DNA of 64,000 nucleotides, from assembly GCF_008329945.1 (NCBI RefSeq), contig NZ_CP035807.1:1798001-1862000 (forward strand). The letters are read 5' to 3'. Of this stretch, positions 9,743-18,238 are shown piece by piece (position 1 is the stretch's first letter; the number at the start of each line of letters is the position of its first letter). A model generated the notes under the pieces. It made no database searches. It had not been told where the DNA came from and worked only from the letters and a program-made list of their open reading frames with translations. Made by a program: the position numbers and the translations under genes. The DNA comes from Thiospirochaeta perfilievii (GTDB lineage Bacteria; Spirochaetota; Spirochaetia; DSM-2461).

Positions 9743-9786
9743 ATACTCATAATGAGCATAATTAATTTATACTCTTTATGAGCATA
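9743..9786. promoter_or_regulatory. Doubled operator in front of nadA
   Basis: Two 18-bp near-palindromes, ATACTCATAATGAGCATA at 9743-9760 and ATACTCTTTATGAGCATA at 9769-9786, lie 26 bp apart start to start, between the nadA ribosome site and a possible -35 TTGACT (on the minus strand, about 9805-9811). Their half-sites (TACTC and GAGYA) face each other. The spacing of about 2.5 helical turns suits two dimers. The position fits repression of nadABC, and an NrtR-type regulator gene lies nearby. The TPR gene starting at 9847 could also be affected. Confidence 0.65.
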
Positions 9787-9846
9787 TTCCTCTTACAAGG
9801 TAAAAAAGTCAAGACTAGCCTTAAAAAATATTATATAATTTAAGTT

Positions 9847-10512
9847 ATGATTATATTATTACTACTCCAGTTAACATTTATGAATAACCTAAATAGCCAG
9901 ATAGATCTCTGGTTAAACAATCAAATAACTAACTTAGAAGTCATTGATTACTTAATAGAAGAAGAAAAAAAAGGGCTAACAAATTATGAGTTAAGCCTAA
10001 ACTATCTATTAATGGGTCGAGCCTATCTTGCAGATGAGAACTCCAAAACTTCGATAGAGTTTTTTGAAAAGTCCATAGATTTTGCTACTAGGGCTAATAA
10101 AAAAAAGGAGAGCTCTGATAACTATAGGGTAATATCAGAAGCTGGAAGCTATATTATGCTTCAGAAGGGAATACCATATATAATAAAAAACTCAAAGGAT
10201 ATAAATGACCAGGCTTTAAGATCCCTTGAACTTGATAAAGACAATATACGCTCCTCTATTATAGTTGCTAATGGATTAATAAATGCTCCTAAGTTCTTTG
10301 GTGGGGATATAAACCAAGGCATATCAATTCTTGAATCACTAGATACAAACCAGTGGCCTAAAGAGGTAGAATTTGATAGATTAATAGCCCTTTCTAATGC
10401 ATATGAGAAGAAAAAGAGTAAAAACAATGCTATCAATAGTGCTAAATTAGCCCTAAGAATTTACCCGAATAACAAAAAGGCAAAGGAACTACTACTTACC
10501 CTTGAAGGGTAG
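9847..10512 (+). CDS. TPR-like repeat protein, possibly exported
   Basis: 221 residues of mostly helical sequence with tetratricopeptide-like repeats, for example NYLLMGRAYLADENSKTSIEF and SNAYEKKKSKNNAINSAKLA, each about 34 residues. The first dozen residues (MIILLLLQLTF) are hydrophobic and could be a short signal peptide, although this is weak. A TATAAT at 9834-9839 places a transcription start at about 9846, so the mRNA may be leaderless at the ATG 9847. The 3' end overlaps the convergent NrtR-like gene by 21 bp. Partner unknown. Confidence 0.6.
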   Translation: MIILLLLQLTFMNNLNSQIDLWLNNQITNLEVIDYLIEEEKKGLTNYELSLNYLLMGRAYLADENSKTSIEFFEKSIDFATRANKKKESSDNYRVISEAGSYIMLQKGIPYIIKNSKDINDQALRSLELDKDNIRSSIIVANGLINAPKFFGGDINQGISILESLDTNQWPKEVEFDRLIALSNAYEKKKSKNNAINSAKLALRIYPNNKKAKELLLTLEG

Positions 10513-11487
10513 ATTTAAACCAATATTTATTCTCTCAGCTTCTACACCGCTTCGAAAGCTATAGGTGGCTGCAGGCCTACCAGGCCCACTGGAGTCCTCG
10601 TTCCCAGTCTCGATAACAAATTTCCCCTGTTTTATATATCTTCTAAAATTTTGTTTATGCATAAGAACACCGGTTAAACTCTCATATACTCTCTGTATTT
10701 TTAGTAGAGTAAACTCCTTAGGAAGAAGTTTAAAAACAATGGGTCTATAGGGGATTTTACCCCGAACTCTTGCTGTTGTAGAAGCAAGTATTCTTCTATG
10801 GTCTCCTTCCATAGATACTCCAAAGGCTTGGGATAACTTTCTATACTCCTTATCCTCAATTTTTTTACATGTAATTGGTAAAATATAACCAGCACTTTTT
10901 GCCCAGTCATCCCAATCCCTATGGGACTCTTGAACTAAGCCAGCCTCATATAAAACCTCGTATCGAAATAGAACCTTACTCATATCCCAGGTCTCAAAAT
11001 CGCCAAAATTAACCCTTACACGTTCAAGGCGAAGTTCCCTCTCAGCCTCATCTAAACCCTCTGATACCCAGTTTAAAATATTCGGCTTTATTACATCTGT
11101 AACAATCCTAGGAACTCCACATCTAAAATCCTCCCATGGGAAAAAAGAGTATAGATTTACCCAACGACCAGGAAGATTTTTATCTGTTTTAACATAGGGT
11201 ATTAATGCGTAATAACCAACTGTTACATTTCTGCTTCCGTGCCTACTAACACTATTTCTATTCCAGTTACCATATGTATACAGTTGTTCTACATAGTCTA
11301 ATTTTTGCCCTGTTTGCTCTTGTACCCATGACCGTAAACCTAACTCTAGCGTTCTATGTTTACCAGGAGAGAAGGCACCACTTGGCAGGGAAAGTGGGGA
11401 CTGTACAGTCATAACCTGGGGTTCACTCTCCTTAACCCTTAAAATCACAGCTGTTAAATCGACAGTAATGGCATCTTCTCTATTCAA
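10492..11487 (-). CDS. NrtR-like transcriptional regulator (degenerate Nudix plus winged helix)
   Basis: 331 residues. The N-terminal half looks like a Nudix fold (TVDLTAVILRVKE, then SLPSGAFSPG), but the Nudix box is degenerate: only fragments such as RSWVQEQTG remain, so hydrolysis is unlikely. The C-terminal part carries the winged-helix signature of NrtR proteins (NFRRYIKQG, then GPGRPAATYSF). NrtR regulators sense ADP-ribose and repress NAD synthesis or salvage genes. The position near nadABC and the doubled palindrome at 9743-9786 fit that role. It is longer than typical NrtR (about 230 residues) because of a middle region rich in Arg, Glu and Trp. Last gene of a three-gene operon; its start overlaps the previous stop by 8 bp. 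Confidence 0.72.
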   Translation of the reverse strand: MNREDAITVDLTAVILRVKESEPQVMTVQSPLSLPSGAFSPGKHRTLELGLRSWVQEQTGQKLDYVEQLYTYGNWNRNSVSRHGSRNVTVGYYALIPYVKTDKNLPGRWVNLYSFFPWEDFRCGVPRIVTDVIKPNILNWVSEGLDEAERELRLERVRVNFGDFETWDMSKVLFRYEVLYEAGLVQESHRDWDDWAKSAGYILPITCKKIEDKEYRKLSQAFGVSMEGDHRRILASTTARVRGKIPYRPIVFKLLPKEFTLLKIQRVYESLTGVLMHKQNFRRYIKQGKFVIETGNEDSSGPGRPAATYSFRSGVEAERINIGLNLPFKGK

Positions 11488-11971
11488 AACGCCTTCTTCT
11501 TTTTAAAATAAGTATTATGATTATTGAAATAGTAAGTAAAAGTCCAATTATTACTGGAACATTGTAACTACTACCTTCCTTTTTTACTAAAATTTCCTCA
11601 GAAACTTCCACCGGGATATTACAAATACCCGCTTTATCACAGGTTTGGAACCCAAGAATTACGTTTATATTGTAATCCCCCTCTTCAACACCATCCTTTA
11701 AAAGCAGTCTTCCCTCTAGACTTAGTTCTTTAGAGTAATAAACATCTCCACTCTCTTGTAGCTCTCCATCGGGGTAACCTGTAAAAACAAAATTATATTC
11801 ATCTGACTCAATGGTTAAAAATAAGAAATTTTCATTTAGAATTATATATTCATCTCTATTTAAAAATATTTTTGCTATAACTCTATCACTATTAGTTGTT
11901 ATAGAGACTTTATTCCCGCTAAAGACATTAAAAGTTGTAATAAAAATAAGTATAATAAGTAATCTCTTCAT
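11480..11971 (-). CDS. DsbD alpha-domain-like exported protein with C-terminal anchor
   Basis: 163 residues: signal peptide (about 1-18, ending near VFSG), a beta-rich domain, and a C-terminal membrane helix (about 138-156) followed by KRRRRFE. The motif GFQTCDKAGICNIPVEV resembles the N-terminal domain of DsbD, where two cysteines in a YQGC...LC..P pattern pass electrons to periplasmic partners. Here the transmembrane and thioredoxin domains of full DsbD are absent, so it may work with a separate CcdA-like protein or have another role. It is encoded between the DUF998-like and NrtR-like genes. Confidence 0.6.
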   Translation of the reverse strand: MKRLLIILIFITTFNVFSGNKVSITTNSDRVIAKIFLNRDEYIILNENFLFLTIESDEYNFVFTGYPDGELQESGDVYYSKELSLEGRLLLKDGVEEGDYNINVILGFQTCDKAGICNIPVEVSEEILVKKEGSSYNVPVIIGLLLTISIIIILILKRRRRFE

Positions 11972-11981
11972 AAAAACTCCC

Positions 11982-12548
11982 TTAATTCATCATTACAGAA
12001 TTAGCATAAATTAGCCATAAAAAACTGATAAAATAGAGAGCTCGTTGATAAACTCCCCTATTGATACTCTTTCTTCCTACCTGGATTGATAGATATAGGT
12101 TTAATATTAATACCATAATATTTATAACTCTATTTAGACTTCCTAATTCGACAAATAACTTCATAACAATTAGTAGAGATATAGAGAGCCCAGAGAGTTG
12201 GTTGAATAAAGAGTTTAATTTGAACTCCTTAATGGAGTAGAAAACCAAGTGTTCAAAGGGTTTTGTAGAAAAGACACCTGAGAGATATGTAAAGATGGAG
12301 AAAAAACCAAGGGGAACATAGTAGTAGGGTTCATTAACTGCATCGTTTATATTAACAATAATACCGGCAAAAATAATAATACCTAAACCTTTAAAGCCCC
12401 ACTGCATTGTGCTTCTATTTTCGTATGACTGGCAAGCTAACTCATTTAAAGTATTAGACCTACTGTTATACTCCTGGGGAGCCATCCCCTGGGCAATGAA
12501 TGTAACTATACCAAAATAAACTACTGCAGAAATTACAAATATTAACAT
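11982..12548 (-). CDS. DUF998-like multi-pass membrane protein
   Basis: 188 residues with about five to six hydrophobic segments. The early segment APQEYNSRSNTLNELACQSYENRSTMQWGF follows the DUF998 pattern, in which a short loop after helix 1 contains a Ser-rich NTxSELA-like motif and a following helix begins with W-x-x-x-G. Function unknown in the family. First gene of the operon with the DsbD-like and NrtR-like genes; 10 bp separate it from the next start. Confidence 0.55.
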   Translation of the reverse strand: MLIFVISAVVYFGIVTFIAQGMAPQEYNSRSNTLNELACQSYENRSTMQWGFKGLGIIIFAGIIVNINDAVNEPYYYVPLGFFSIFTYLSGVFSTKPFEHLVFYSIKEFKLNSLFNQLSGLSISLLIVMKLFVELGSLNRVINIMVLILNLYLSIQVGRKSINRGVYQRALYFISFLWLIYANSVMMN

Positions 12549-12673
12549 ATGATAACTTTATCCTAAAAAAGATTATCTCTAAAGGTTTTTTTTACTTTTT
12601 TACAAACTATTTAATTGATTTATATTACAAATAAATATAGCATACTTAATATATAGTAAAAAAGAGAGGTAGT

Positions 12674-13033
12674 ATGGATCCAATAATCATTGTAGTTATA
12701 GTAGGAACATTTTTTATATTTAAATTATTAACTGGAAGAACATCATTAAAGAGTGCTGATGCAAAAAAAATAGTATCAGAAGGCGGAAAAATAGTAGATG
12801 TAAGATCCCCTGGAGAGTATAAAAGTGGACATTTTAAAGGCGCCATAAATATTCAACACGATAAGATTATTAATGGTGCAAAAAAAGCTAAGCTTAGCAA
12901 AGACAGTCCAATTATTTTATATTGTGCAAGTGGGGCAAGATCATCTGTTGCAAAAAGAGTGTTAAAGTCCGAGGGATATACAAACATTCATAATGCAGGG
13001 ACCCAGGGCAAACTAAAAAATCTTTTAAGTTAA
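12674..13033 (+). CDS. Membrane-anchored rhodanese-domain protein
   Basis: 119 residues with an N-terminal hydrophobic helix (about 3-19) and one rhodanese domain. Seen: IVDVRSPGEYKSGHFKGAINI and the active-site loop YCASGARSS with the persulfide-forming Cys at residue 84. Single-domain rhodaneses carry sulfane sulfur; the anchor could place the domain on either membrane face, and with few positive residues before the helix its orientation is uncertain. GAGAGG lies upstream of the ATG. It converges with the DUF2161 gene, whose stop overlaps its own by nine bases. Confidence 0.85.
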   Translation: MDPIIIVVIVGTFFIFKLLTGRTSLKSADAKKIVSEGGKIVDVRSPGEYKSGHFKGAINIQHDKIINGAKKAKLSKDSPIILYCASGARSSVAKRVLKSEGYTNIHNAGTQGKLKNLLS

Positions 13034-13695
13034 GTATGACTCATACTCTTCAAGGGTTAATCGCCCTTTTGAAGAGATATCGTATACACCCCTAGCCTCA
13101 GATTTAACAAACCAACCATAATAATTTTTATATAAAATAGAGTAGGTTTTAGGAGAGGTTCCCAGTTTAATTAGTTGAGAACTTGTTTTAGGTCCCTCTT
13201 TAATCAAAAGTTTAGCGATTTTTATAGAAGACTCCTTATAGGCAGTCATAAGCTTAACCCCTACAGAACCACCACGATTATAGTTTCCACTCCTTCCATT
13301 GATCTCCCCTATTATACTACTTCTATATTTTAGCTTTCTTTTTCTAGAAAACTCTTTAGGTTCTAAAATAACATCAACTCGACACCTTTTTTTAAAAAAG
13401 TTACTGTTATTAGACCTAACTCCAATCGCTTTAAGAGTTTTAAAAGATATTTTCTATTGGGAATTCTTTTACCATCTAAAATTGGAATTGCAAGGTAGAC
13501 ACTGTCACAAAACTCCTGCCTATCTACACACTGATAAATCAACTTTAAAGAAACAGAGGTTTTACACTCAACGACAATAAGATTATCATCTTTAATTGCG
13601 GTAATATCACAACCTTTAACTTCACTTCTAACCTTATAACCTAATTTCTCCAGGTACTTTTCAATTGGTACAGATATATCTACTTCCTTAATCAT
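13025..13695 (-). pseudogene. DUF2161 (PD-(D/E)XK-like) gene with a frameshift at an A7 run
   Basis: Two frames together make one DUF2161 protein of about 220 residues. The first (13695 to about 13383) has EVKGCDITAIK, then IVVECKTSVSLKLIYQCVDRQ, matching the family core with its nuclease-like D...ExK pattern. The second runs through RVDVILEPKEFSRKRKL, GRSGNYNRGGSVGVKLMTAY and NYYGWF to the stop at 13025, the usual C-terminal end. They are joined by a minus-one shift at TTTTTTAAAAAAAGG (plus strand about 13386-13400). Either one A is missing in the assembly or gene, or ribosomes or polymerase slip there. DUF2161 proteins are putative phosphodiesterases of unknown role. Confidence 0.8.
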
Positions 13696-13766
13696 AGTCT
13701 AGTTTATAATATATAAATCTTGTAGGACAATAAGCTTTTAAGTATAATTAAAATAAGGTTGGGATT

Positions 13767-14558
13767 GTGTTAGAGTATCAAAAGGTAAAATTATTAGAAC
13801 AGTATGCTAGACACATACTTAAATTAGATACTTTTTTACTAAAGGTGGTTGGGTATAATCCAGAAGAGAGTCGTTTAAAAATTGATGATTATCTTCTCCA
13901 CTGCTCCCCTGCTTCTATATCTCTGCAGAGTTGTTCTTTGGTTTTATTCCTAGGAAAAAACGAAATTGATTTTTTTAAGAAGTTTGAAAAAAAATTAGTC
14001 TCTCTAAATTTAGCATTTGATTCTACATATTTTGGCTCACCGGTCTCATTCTATATTAAGGGCAGAATGGAGAGTATCAATGCAATGAGAGAGAATGTAT
14101 ATATGTTAGACTTTACCCTAACCAACATACCCGAAACCTATAAAGAGATATTTTTATATCTTTCCAATATCTCTTCTTTATATAAGAAACTGTACAATAC
14201 AAAACTTACTGAAAATCAGAAAATAAGTATCAATAAAATTCCAATAGACAAAGTTCAAATATTTAAAGATGGAGTTTTAATCTGCCATGGTAGAATTGCA
14301 AGCTTATCAAATAGACATATAGAGTTAGATCTAAGGCATAATCAAGTTAATTTGGAAATGGATAAAACTTACAAATATACGATTCTCTACTATGGCCGGG
14401 GAATAAATTTAACTGGGAAAATAGTTAAAAGCCTACCATATCAATTTATATCGTCCCTAGATTTTAACCTTGAATATATACATATTATCTCTAAGTATAT
14501 GAATATCTCTAATCAAACACCTGAGTCCGAATTTAGCGAAGAGCTTGAAGAATTATAA
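13767..14558 (+). CDS. Conserved hypothetical protein, possible PilZ-like
   Basis: 263 residues, no signal peptide or membrane segment. I do not recognise the family with certainty. The layout, an N-terminal all-beta-looking stretch followed by a helical middle and a second beta-rich stretch with IELDLRHNQVNLEMDKTYKYTILY and GKIVKSLPYQF, is reminiscent of spirochaete PilZ-domain proteins with an extra N-terminal domain, but the RxxxR...DxSxxG motif for c-di-GMP binding is not evident. It starts with GTG at 13767 after AAGG. It ends in a Glu-rich tail and a hairpin follows. Confidence 0.5.
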   Translation: MLEYQKVKLLEQYARHILKLDTFLLKVVGYNPEESRLKIDDYLLHCSPASISLQSCSLVLFLGKNEIDFFKKFEKKLVSLNLAFDSTYFGSPVSFYIKGRMESINAMRENVYMLDFTLTNIPETYKEIFLYLSNISSLYKKLYNTKLTENQKISINKIPIDKVQIFKDGVLICHGRIASLSNRHIELDLRHNQVNLEMDKTYKYTILYYGRGINLTGKIVKSLPYQFISSLDFNLEYIHIISKYMNISNQTPESEFSEELEEL

Positions 14559-14565
14559 TTAAAAT

Positions 14566-14586
14566 AAAGGGAGTTTTACCTCCCCT
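14566..14586. terminator. Hairpin between convergent genes
   Basis: GGGAG at 14569-14573 pairs with CTCCC at 14580-14584 around TTTTAC. On the minus strand it is followed by a T-rich run (TTTATTTT), so it best serves as the terminator of the Hsp20 gene; on the plus strand the following sequence is not T-rich. Confidence 0.45.
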
Positions 14587-14595
14587 AAAAACACC

Positions 14596-15006
14596 CTAAT
14601 TTATATTAACTTCTATTTTTTTAGGTTGAACCTCTTCTTTTTTATTAACAACAAGTGTTAGTAGACCATTTTTCATGTTAGCTGAAACTTCATCAGGATT
14701 AACATCATCTGGTAACCTAAAAACTTTTTTAAAGGATTTAGAAAGTCTATTTCTTACGTGGTACTTATCCTTACTCTCTTCTTCATTAGTAATCTTCTCT
14801 TCCTTTACTTCTAAGACTAACTCCCTATCTTTAATTTCGATGTTAACACTATTCTGTTCTACACCTGGTATTTCAAAGGTTAGGGTATAACTCTTATCAC
14901 TCTCTACAACATCATAAAGTGGAGAGAACTTTTCAATTACCCTATCCCCACCAAAAAAGTTGTTCCATACATTATCCATTACTTCATCTCTATATCTTAG
15001 TGTCAT
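14596..15006 (-). CDS. Small heat shock protein, Hsp20 family
   Basis: 136-residue chaperone that binds unfolding proteins without ATP. Seen: an N-terminal arm ([16 protein letters not shown]), the alpha-crystallin domain starting at [10 protein letters not shown] with [20 protein letters not shown], and the closing [15 protein letters not shown] with the conserved G-L-L-T-L-V. The C-terminal tail PKKIEVN carries an IxV-type oligomer contact. GGAGGG lies seven bases before the ATG. A close match to a sigma-54 promoter lies 42-57 bp upstream of the start, an uncommon way to control an Hsp20 gene. Confidence 0.93.
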   Translation of the reverse strand: MTLRYRDEVMDNVWNNFFGGDRVIEKFSPLYDVVESDKSYTLTFEIPGVEQNSVNIEIKDRELVLEVKEEKITNEEESKDKYHVRNRLSKSFKKVFRLPDDVNPDEVSANMKNGLLTLVVNKKEEVQPKKIEVNIN

Positions 15007-15333
15007 CTTTTTGACCCTCCTAATAATTTCTATTTCACTAACTATAAAGCAAAGAGTGTGCCAACTTCTAAACCCATATAAAGAGGTCTAGAATTGATTC
15101 ATTAAGGCCAAAGAGTCAAAATTCCCCATAAGAGTTTAGTTCAGGTATAGGGTGTGTTGTTTTGTCACAGCCATAATAATTAGAGATACAAAATGGGTTA
15201 AAAGAATACATTTATTGTTTATTGGAGTTATAGAGACTCTAAACATGATCACAAAGTAAGATTAAAGGCTAAGCCGTATTAATAGAAGTTAAAATGTGTT
15301 GATAATATAGATATATACACTTACTATTATAAT
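15007..15333. other. 327-bp intergenic region between divergent hsp20 and NYN-domain genes
   Basis: Holds the hsp20 ribosome site and the sigma-54-type promoter near its left end. The rest is AT-rich, with no open frame that looks coding and no strong hairpin. A TTGATA followed by AT-rich sequence sits just before the gene starting at 15334, but no clean -10 at the right distance is seen. An enhancer site for a sigma-54 activator would be expected 80-150 bp upstream of the promoter; I see no clear palindrome that marks it. Confidence 0.5.
15048..15063 (-). promoter_or_regulatory. Sigma-54 (RpoN) type promoter of hsp20
   Basis: The minus strand reads TGGCACACTCTTTGCT, which fits the -24/-12 consensus TGGCACRNNNNTTGCW at every fixed position. 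It faces the Hsp20 gene and would start transcription at about 15037, leaving a 30-base leader that contains the GGAGGG ribosome site. Sigma-54 promoters need an activator ATPase, so expression should depend on a two-component or similar signal. Confidence 0.65.
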
Positions 15334-16038
15334 ATGTCAGAAAATGAAAATATTAAATTGGCTGTATTAATAGATGCAGACAATGCTCAAGCATCAATTT
15401 GTGCAGAGCTATTAGGGGAGATTGCAAAGTTTGGAATCTCCAGTATTAAAAGAGCCTATGGGGATTGGACAACAACAAACCTTAAAAGCTGGAAACCCCA
15501 CCTGCACAAACATGCAATTCAACCTGTGCAGCAATTTAGTTATACCCAGGGGAAAAACTCTACAGACTCATCCCTAATTATTGATGCAATGGACCTCCTC
15601 CACGAGGGAAACCTTGATGGATTTTGTTTAGTATCCTCAGATAGTGATTTTACGAGGCTAGCTACAAGAATTAGAGAGTCTGGACTTACTGTTTATGGAT
15701 TTGGAGAAGAAAAAACTCCGGAACCCTTTGTATCAGCCTGTGATAAATTTGTCTTTACAGAGATCCTAAGAAAAAAGGATATAAAAGAGAAAAAGAATAT
15801 GGTTAATAGGGATATAATTGAACACGCTGTAGAAGCTGTCTCTAAGGAGGATGGTTGGGCAACCCTTGCGGGAGTTGGTGGTTATATAAATAAAAACAAC
15901 CCATCCTTCGATCCTAGAAATTATGGGTTTACCAAATTAAGTACACTTATAAAATCCCTTAGTTATATAGAGATTAAACTAGAACAGTTTAATGATGGCT
16001 CATCAAACTCTCATATATATGTAAGAACTAAGGATTAA
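15334..16038 (+). CDS. NYN (PIN-like) domain protein with OST-HTH/LOTUS domain
   Basis: 234 residues. The N-terminal NYN domain, a PIN-like nuclease fold, shows the acidic residues expected of its metal site: LAVLIDADNAQ (about 9-19), TDSSLIIDAMDLLHEG and CLVSSDSDFTRLA. A C-terminal stretch from about residue 155 (IEHAVEAVSKEDGWATLAGVGGYI, then FDPRNYGFTKLSTLIKSL) matches an OST-HTH/LOTUS domain, thought to bind RNA. The pairing is known from LabA/DUF88-type and MARF1-like proteins, so an RNA-processing role is likely. No ribosome site is visible upstream. Its stop overlaps the convergent amidotransferase gene by four bases. Confidence 0.85.
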   Translation: MSENENIKLAVLIDADNAQASICAELLGEIAKFGISSIKRAYGDWTTTNLKSWKPHLHKHAIQPVQQFSYTQGKNSTDSSLIIDAMDLLHEGNLDGFCLVSSDSDFTRLATRIRESGLTVYGFGEEKTPEPFVSACDKFVFTEILRKKDIKEKKNMVNRDIIEHAVEAVSKEDGWATLAGVGGYINKNNPSFDPRNYGFTKLSTLIKSLSYIEIKLEQFNDGSSNSHIYVRTKD

Positions 16039-16778
16039 ATATAATACATGTGGGGAAGGCCCTTTCTTTCAAGGGCTAGATCCATTAGATGCTGAAATAG
16101 AGCTCTAAACTCAGGATAGTCTCTTGTTAAATCTTCAGGATGCCACTGAACTCCATAAACAAACTTATTACCCCTCATCTCTATAGCTTCAATAATACCA
16201 TCCTGGGAGTAAGCAGATGCATAAAGCCCCTCACCGAACTCCTTAATTGCTTGGTGGTGAAAAGAGTTTACTAAAAAGAGTTTCTCCTTAAATAGAGTTC
16301 TAAGAGTTGTATTATCCTCTATAACAACCTTGTGATAGAGCCTATCAACTGGCATAGCTTTAGGATTATGACCAAATTCAGATCCAGTTTGAACCCTTAT
16401 ATCTTGAAATAGAGTACCTCCTAAGGCCACATTAATTATCTGTATCCCTCGACAGATACCAAAAACAGGGATACCCCTCTTAATAGCACCCTTAACAAGG
16501 GCAATTTCAAACTGATCCCTCTCAACAGAGAAGTATTCCACCTCATTAATAGGGTTTTCACCATATAGATAGGGAGAGACATCATCTCCCCCGGATATAA
16601 TTAATCCATCTATTCGATCTAAATATGTTTTAGCAATATCAGGGTGGCGACACTCTGGAATAACTATAGGAATTCCTCCAGCCATCTCTATAGATTCAAT
16701 ATAGTGGTAACTAACATTAACCCTCTTTTTTTGGGGTGTTGGTTGGGTAAACGCTGTTAAACCTATAACTGGGATCAT
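16035..16778 (-). CDS. Class I glutamine amidotransferase-like gamma-glutamyl hydrolase (PuuD type)
   Basis: 247-residue peptidase C26 family enzyme. The catalytic nucleophile lies in FGICRGIQIINVALGG (Cys about residue 107), and the His and Glu of the triad in QWHPED near 218. The opening IPVIGLTAFTQP and the GGDDVSPYLYGE loop are typical of PuuD, which hydrolyses gamma-glutamyl-gamma-aminobutyrate in putrescine breakdown. No other putrescine gene is nearby, so the substrate could be another gamma-glutamyl compound. A perfect palindrome lies just upstream of the start. Confidence 0.85.
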   Translation of the reverse strand: MIPVIGLTAFTQPTPQKKRVNVSYHYIESIEMAGGIPIVIPECRHPDIAKTYLDRIDGLIISGGDDVSPYLYGENPINEVEYFSVERDQFEIALVKGAIKRGIPVFGICRGIQIINVALGGTLFQDIRVQTGSEFGHNPKAMPVDRLYHKVVIEDNTTLRTLFKEKLFLVNSFHHQAIKEFGEGLYASAYSQDGIIEAIEMRGNKFVYGVQWHPEDLTRDYPEFRALFQHLMDLALERKGLPHMYYI

Positions 16779-16795
16779 ATCTATCTTCTCCTAAT

Positions 16796-16812
16796 AGAGT
16801 ATAATATACTCT
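16796..16812. promoter_or_regulatory. Palindrome upstream of the PuuD-like gene
   Basis: AGAGTATAATATACTCT has two perfect 7-bp arms around AAT. It starts 18 bp upstream of the ATG and contains a TATAAT-like -10 hexamer, so a protein bound here would block the promoter. No regulator is encoded next to it. Confidence 0.4.
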
Positions 16813-16841
16813 TAAGAGAAAATATTGAAAAGGAATTAACC

Positions 16842-18194
16842 CTAACTTAGCCTAAGAATTCTACCCCACATACCAGAGACAGGAACAACAAAATCACTAT
16901 GGGTAATATCGAACTCCTGGTTATTTAGTATGTCATATATTTTACCACTGTAATTAATTGGTAGGTCAAGGGTAATATTATCAAAACTTGAGTTAATAAT
17001 AACCACAACTCTCTCCCCATTAAAAGACCTCTCAAAGGCTATTTGTTCCGGCTTTACCATTATCTCCCTATACTCTCCTAGCTTTAGGGCATCACAACCT
17101 AACCAGATACTGCTAAGTCTAGAAATAACATCTTTTAAATCTGACTTATAACTTTTATTAAGATCTAACAGGTTTAAGTTAGGCCTAATAACGCTATCCG
17201 AATGACCCTCTTTTACTCCTTCTACACCCCATTCACTTCCATAGTAGATTGACGGAACACCAGGTATTGAAAAAAGTAGAATATGCAGAGGGAATAAAAA
17301 TGCCCTGTCTGACAGTGTAGAAGCAATTCTATTAACATCGTGGTTATCAACAAAGTTATATAGGGTTAGATCCTTATAAAGCCCTGATTCAGTATTAAAA
17401 AGCCTCTTTAAAGAGTGGGCTATTTCAAACATATTTCCATCATTTAAGCTTGAGTACATCCCTTTATAACACTCGTAGTTAGTAGTAGAGTTTAATATCT
17501 CAGGTTTAACCCAATTTGTATAATCTCCATGTATTACCTCACCCATTAACCAAAAATCCTCTTTAATTGTCTTGCTAAAGGTCGACAGATCCTTCATAAA
17601 GTCAAAATCTAAAACATCTGCAACATCTAATCGAAGTCCATCTATATCAAACTCTTCGACCCACATGGTAATCGCATTAAGAATATGGTTCTCGATATAC
17701 TCATTTTTAAGATTAAGACCAGGAAGATTAAAATGTCCACTCCAACACCCATAGGAGAAATTATCACCTAATGGACTTGTACTATCAAAATTAACATCTT
17801 TAAACCACTGGCTATATATAGACTCCCTTCCCCTATCCTGTAGGTCCTTAAAGGCAAAAAAATCACGACTAACATGGTTAAAAACCCCATCTAATACAAC
17901 TCTAATACCATTTTCATGAAGCTTTTTAATAACATTTTTAAGAGTGTCGTTAGTTCCTAATCTTCTATCCACTTTAAAATAGTCAACAGTGTCATAACCG
18001 TGGGCCTCTGACTCAAATAGTGGCCCTAAATATAGAGCGTTTACCCCTAAACTCTTTAGATGGGGGATCCAATCTAATATTTTGTACAATCTCTCTACAG
18101 GTTCTAAGTTATAATCATTTTTTTCTGGAGCACCACAAAACCCCAGTGGATAGATGTGGTAAAAAACTGACTCTTTATACCAAACTCTTTTCAT
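16842..18194 (-). CDS. Alpha-amylase family glycoside hydrolase (GH13)
   Basis: 450 residues without a signal peptide, so probably cytoplasmic. The GH13 regions are in order: VVLDGVFNHV (region I), DGLRLDVADVLD with the nucleophile Asp (about residue 196), LMGEVIHGDY with the acid/base Glu (about 226), and NFVDNHDVNR with the stabilising Asp (about 288). A beta-rich C-terminal domain follows. It probably acts on short alpha-glucans such as maltodextrins. A TetR-type operator lies just upstream and the TetR gene precedes it on the same strand. Confidence 0.9.
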   Translation of the reverse strand: MKRVWYKESVFYHIYPLGFCGAPEKNDYNLEPVERLYKILDWIPHLKSLGVNALYLGPLFESEAHGYDTVDYFKVDRRLGTNDTLKNVIKKLHENGIRVVLDGVFNHVSRDFFAFKDLQDRGRESIYSQWFKDVNFDSTSPLGDNFSYGCWSGHFNLPGLNLKNEYIENHILNAITMWVEEFDIDGLRLDVADVLDFDFMKDLSTFSKTIKEDFWLMGEVIHGDYTNWVKPEILNSTTNYECYKGMYSSLNDGNMFEIAHSLKRLFNTESGLYKDLTLYNFVDNHDVNRIASTLSDRAFLFPLHILLFSIPGVPSIYYGSEWGVEGVKEGHSDSVIRPNLNLLDLNKSYKSDLKDVISRLSSIWLGCDALKLGEYREIMVKPEQIAFERSFNGERVVVIINSSFDNITLDLPINYSGKIYDILNNQEFDITHSDFVVPVSGMWGRILRLS

Positions 18195-18209
18195 TTACTA
18201 TCTCCTATA

Positions 18210-18225
18210 CATACCGTTCGGTATG
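18210..18225. promoter_or_regulatory. TetR-type operator before the alpha-amylase gene
   Basis: CATACCGTTCGGTATG, two 7-bp arms around TT, lies 16 bp upstream of the amylase ATG and shares the ACCG..CGGTAT core with the larger operator in front of tetR at 18810-18833. Confidence 0.7.
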
Positions 18226-18238
18226 GTTAAATTAAAAA

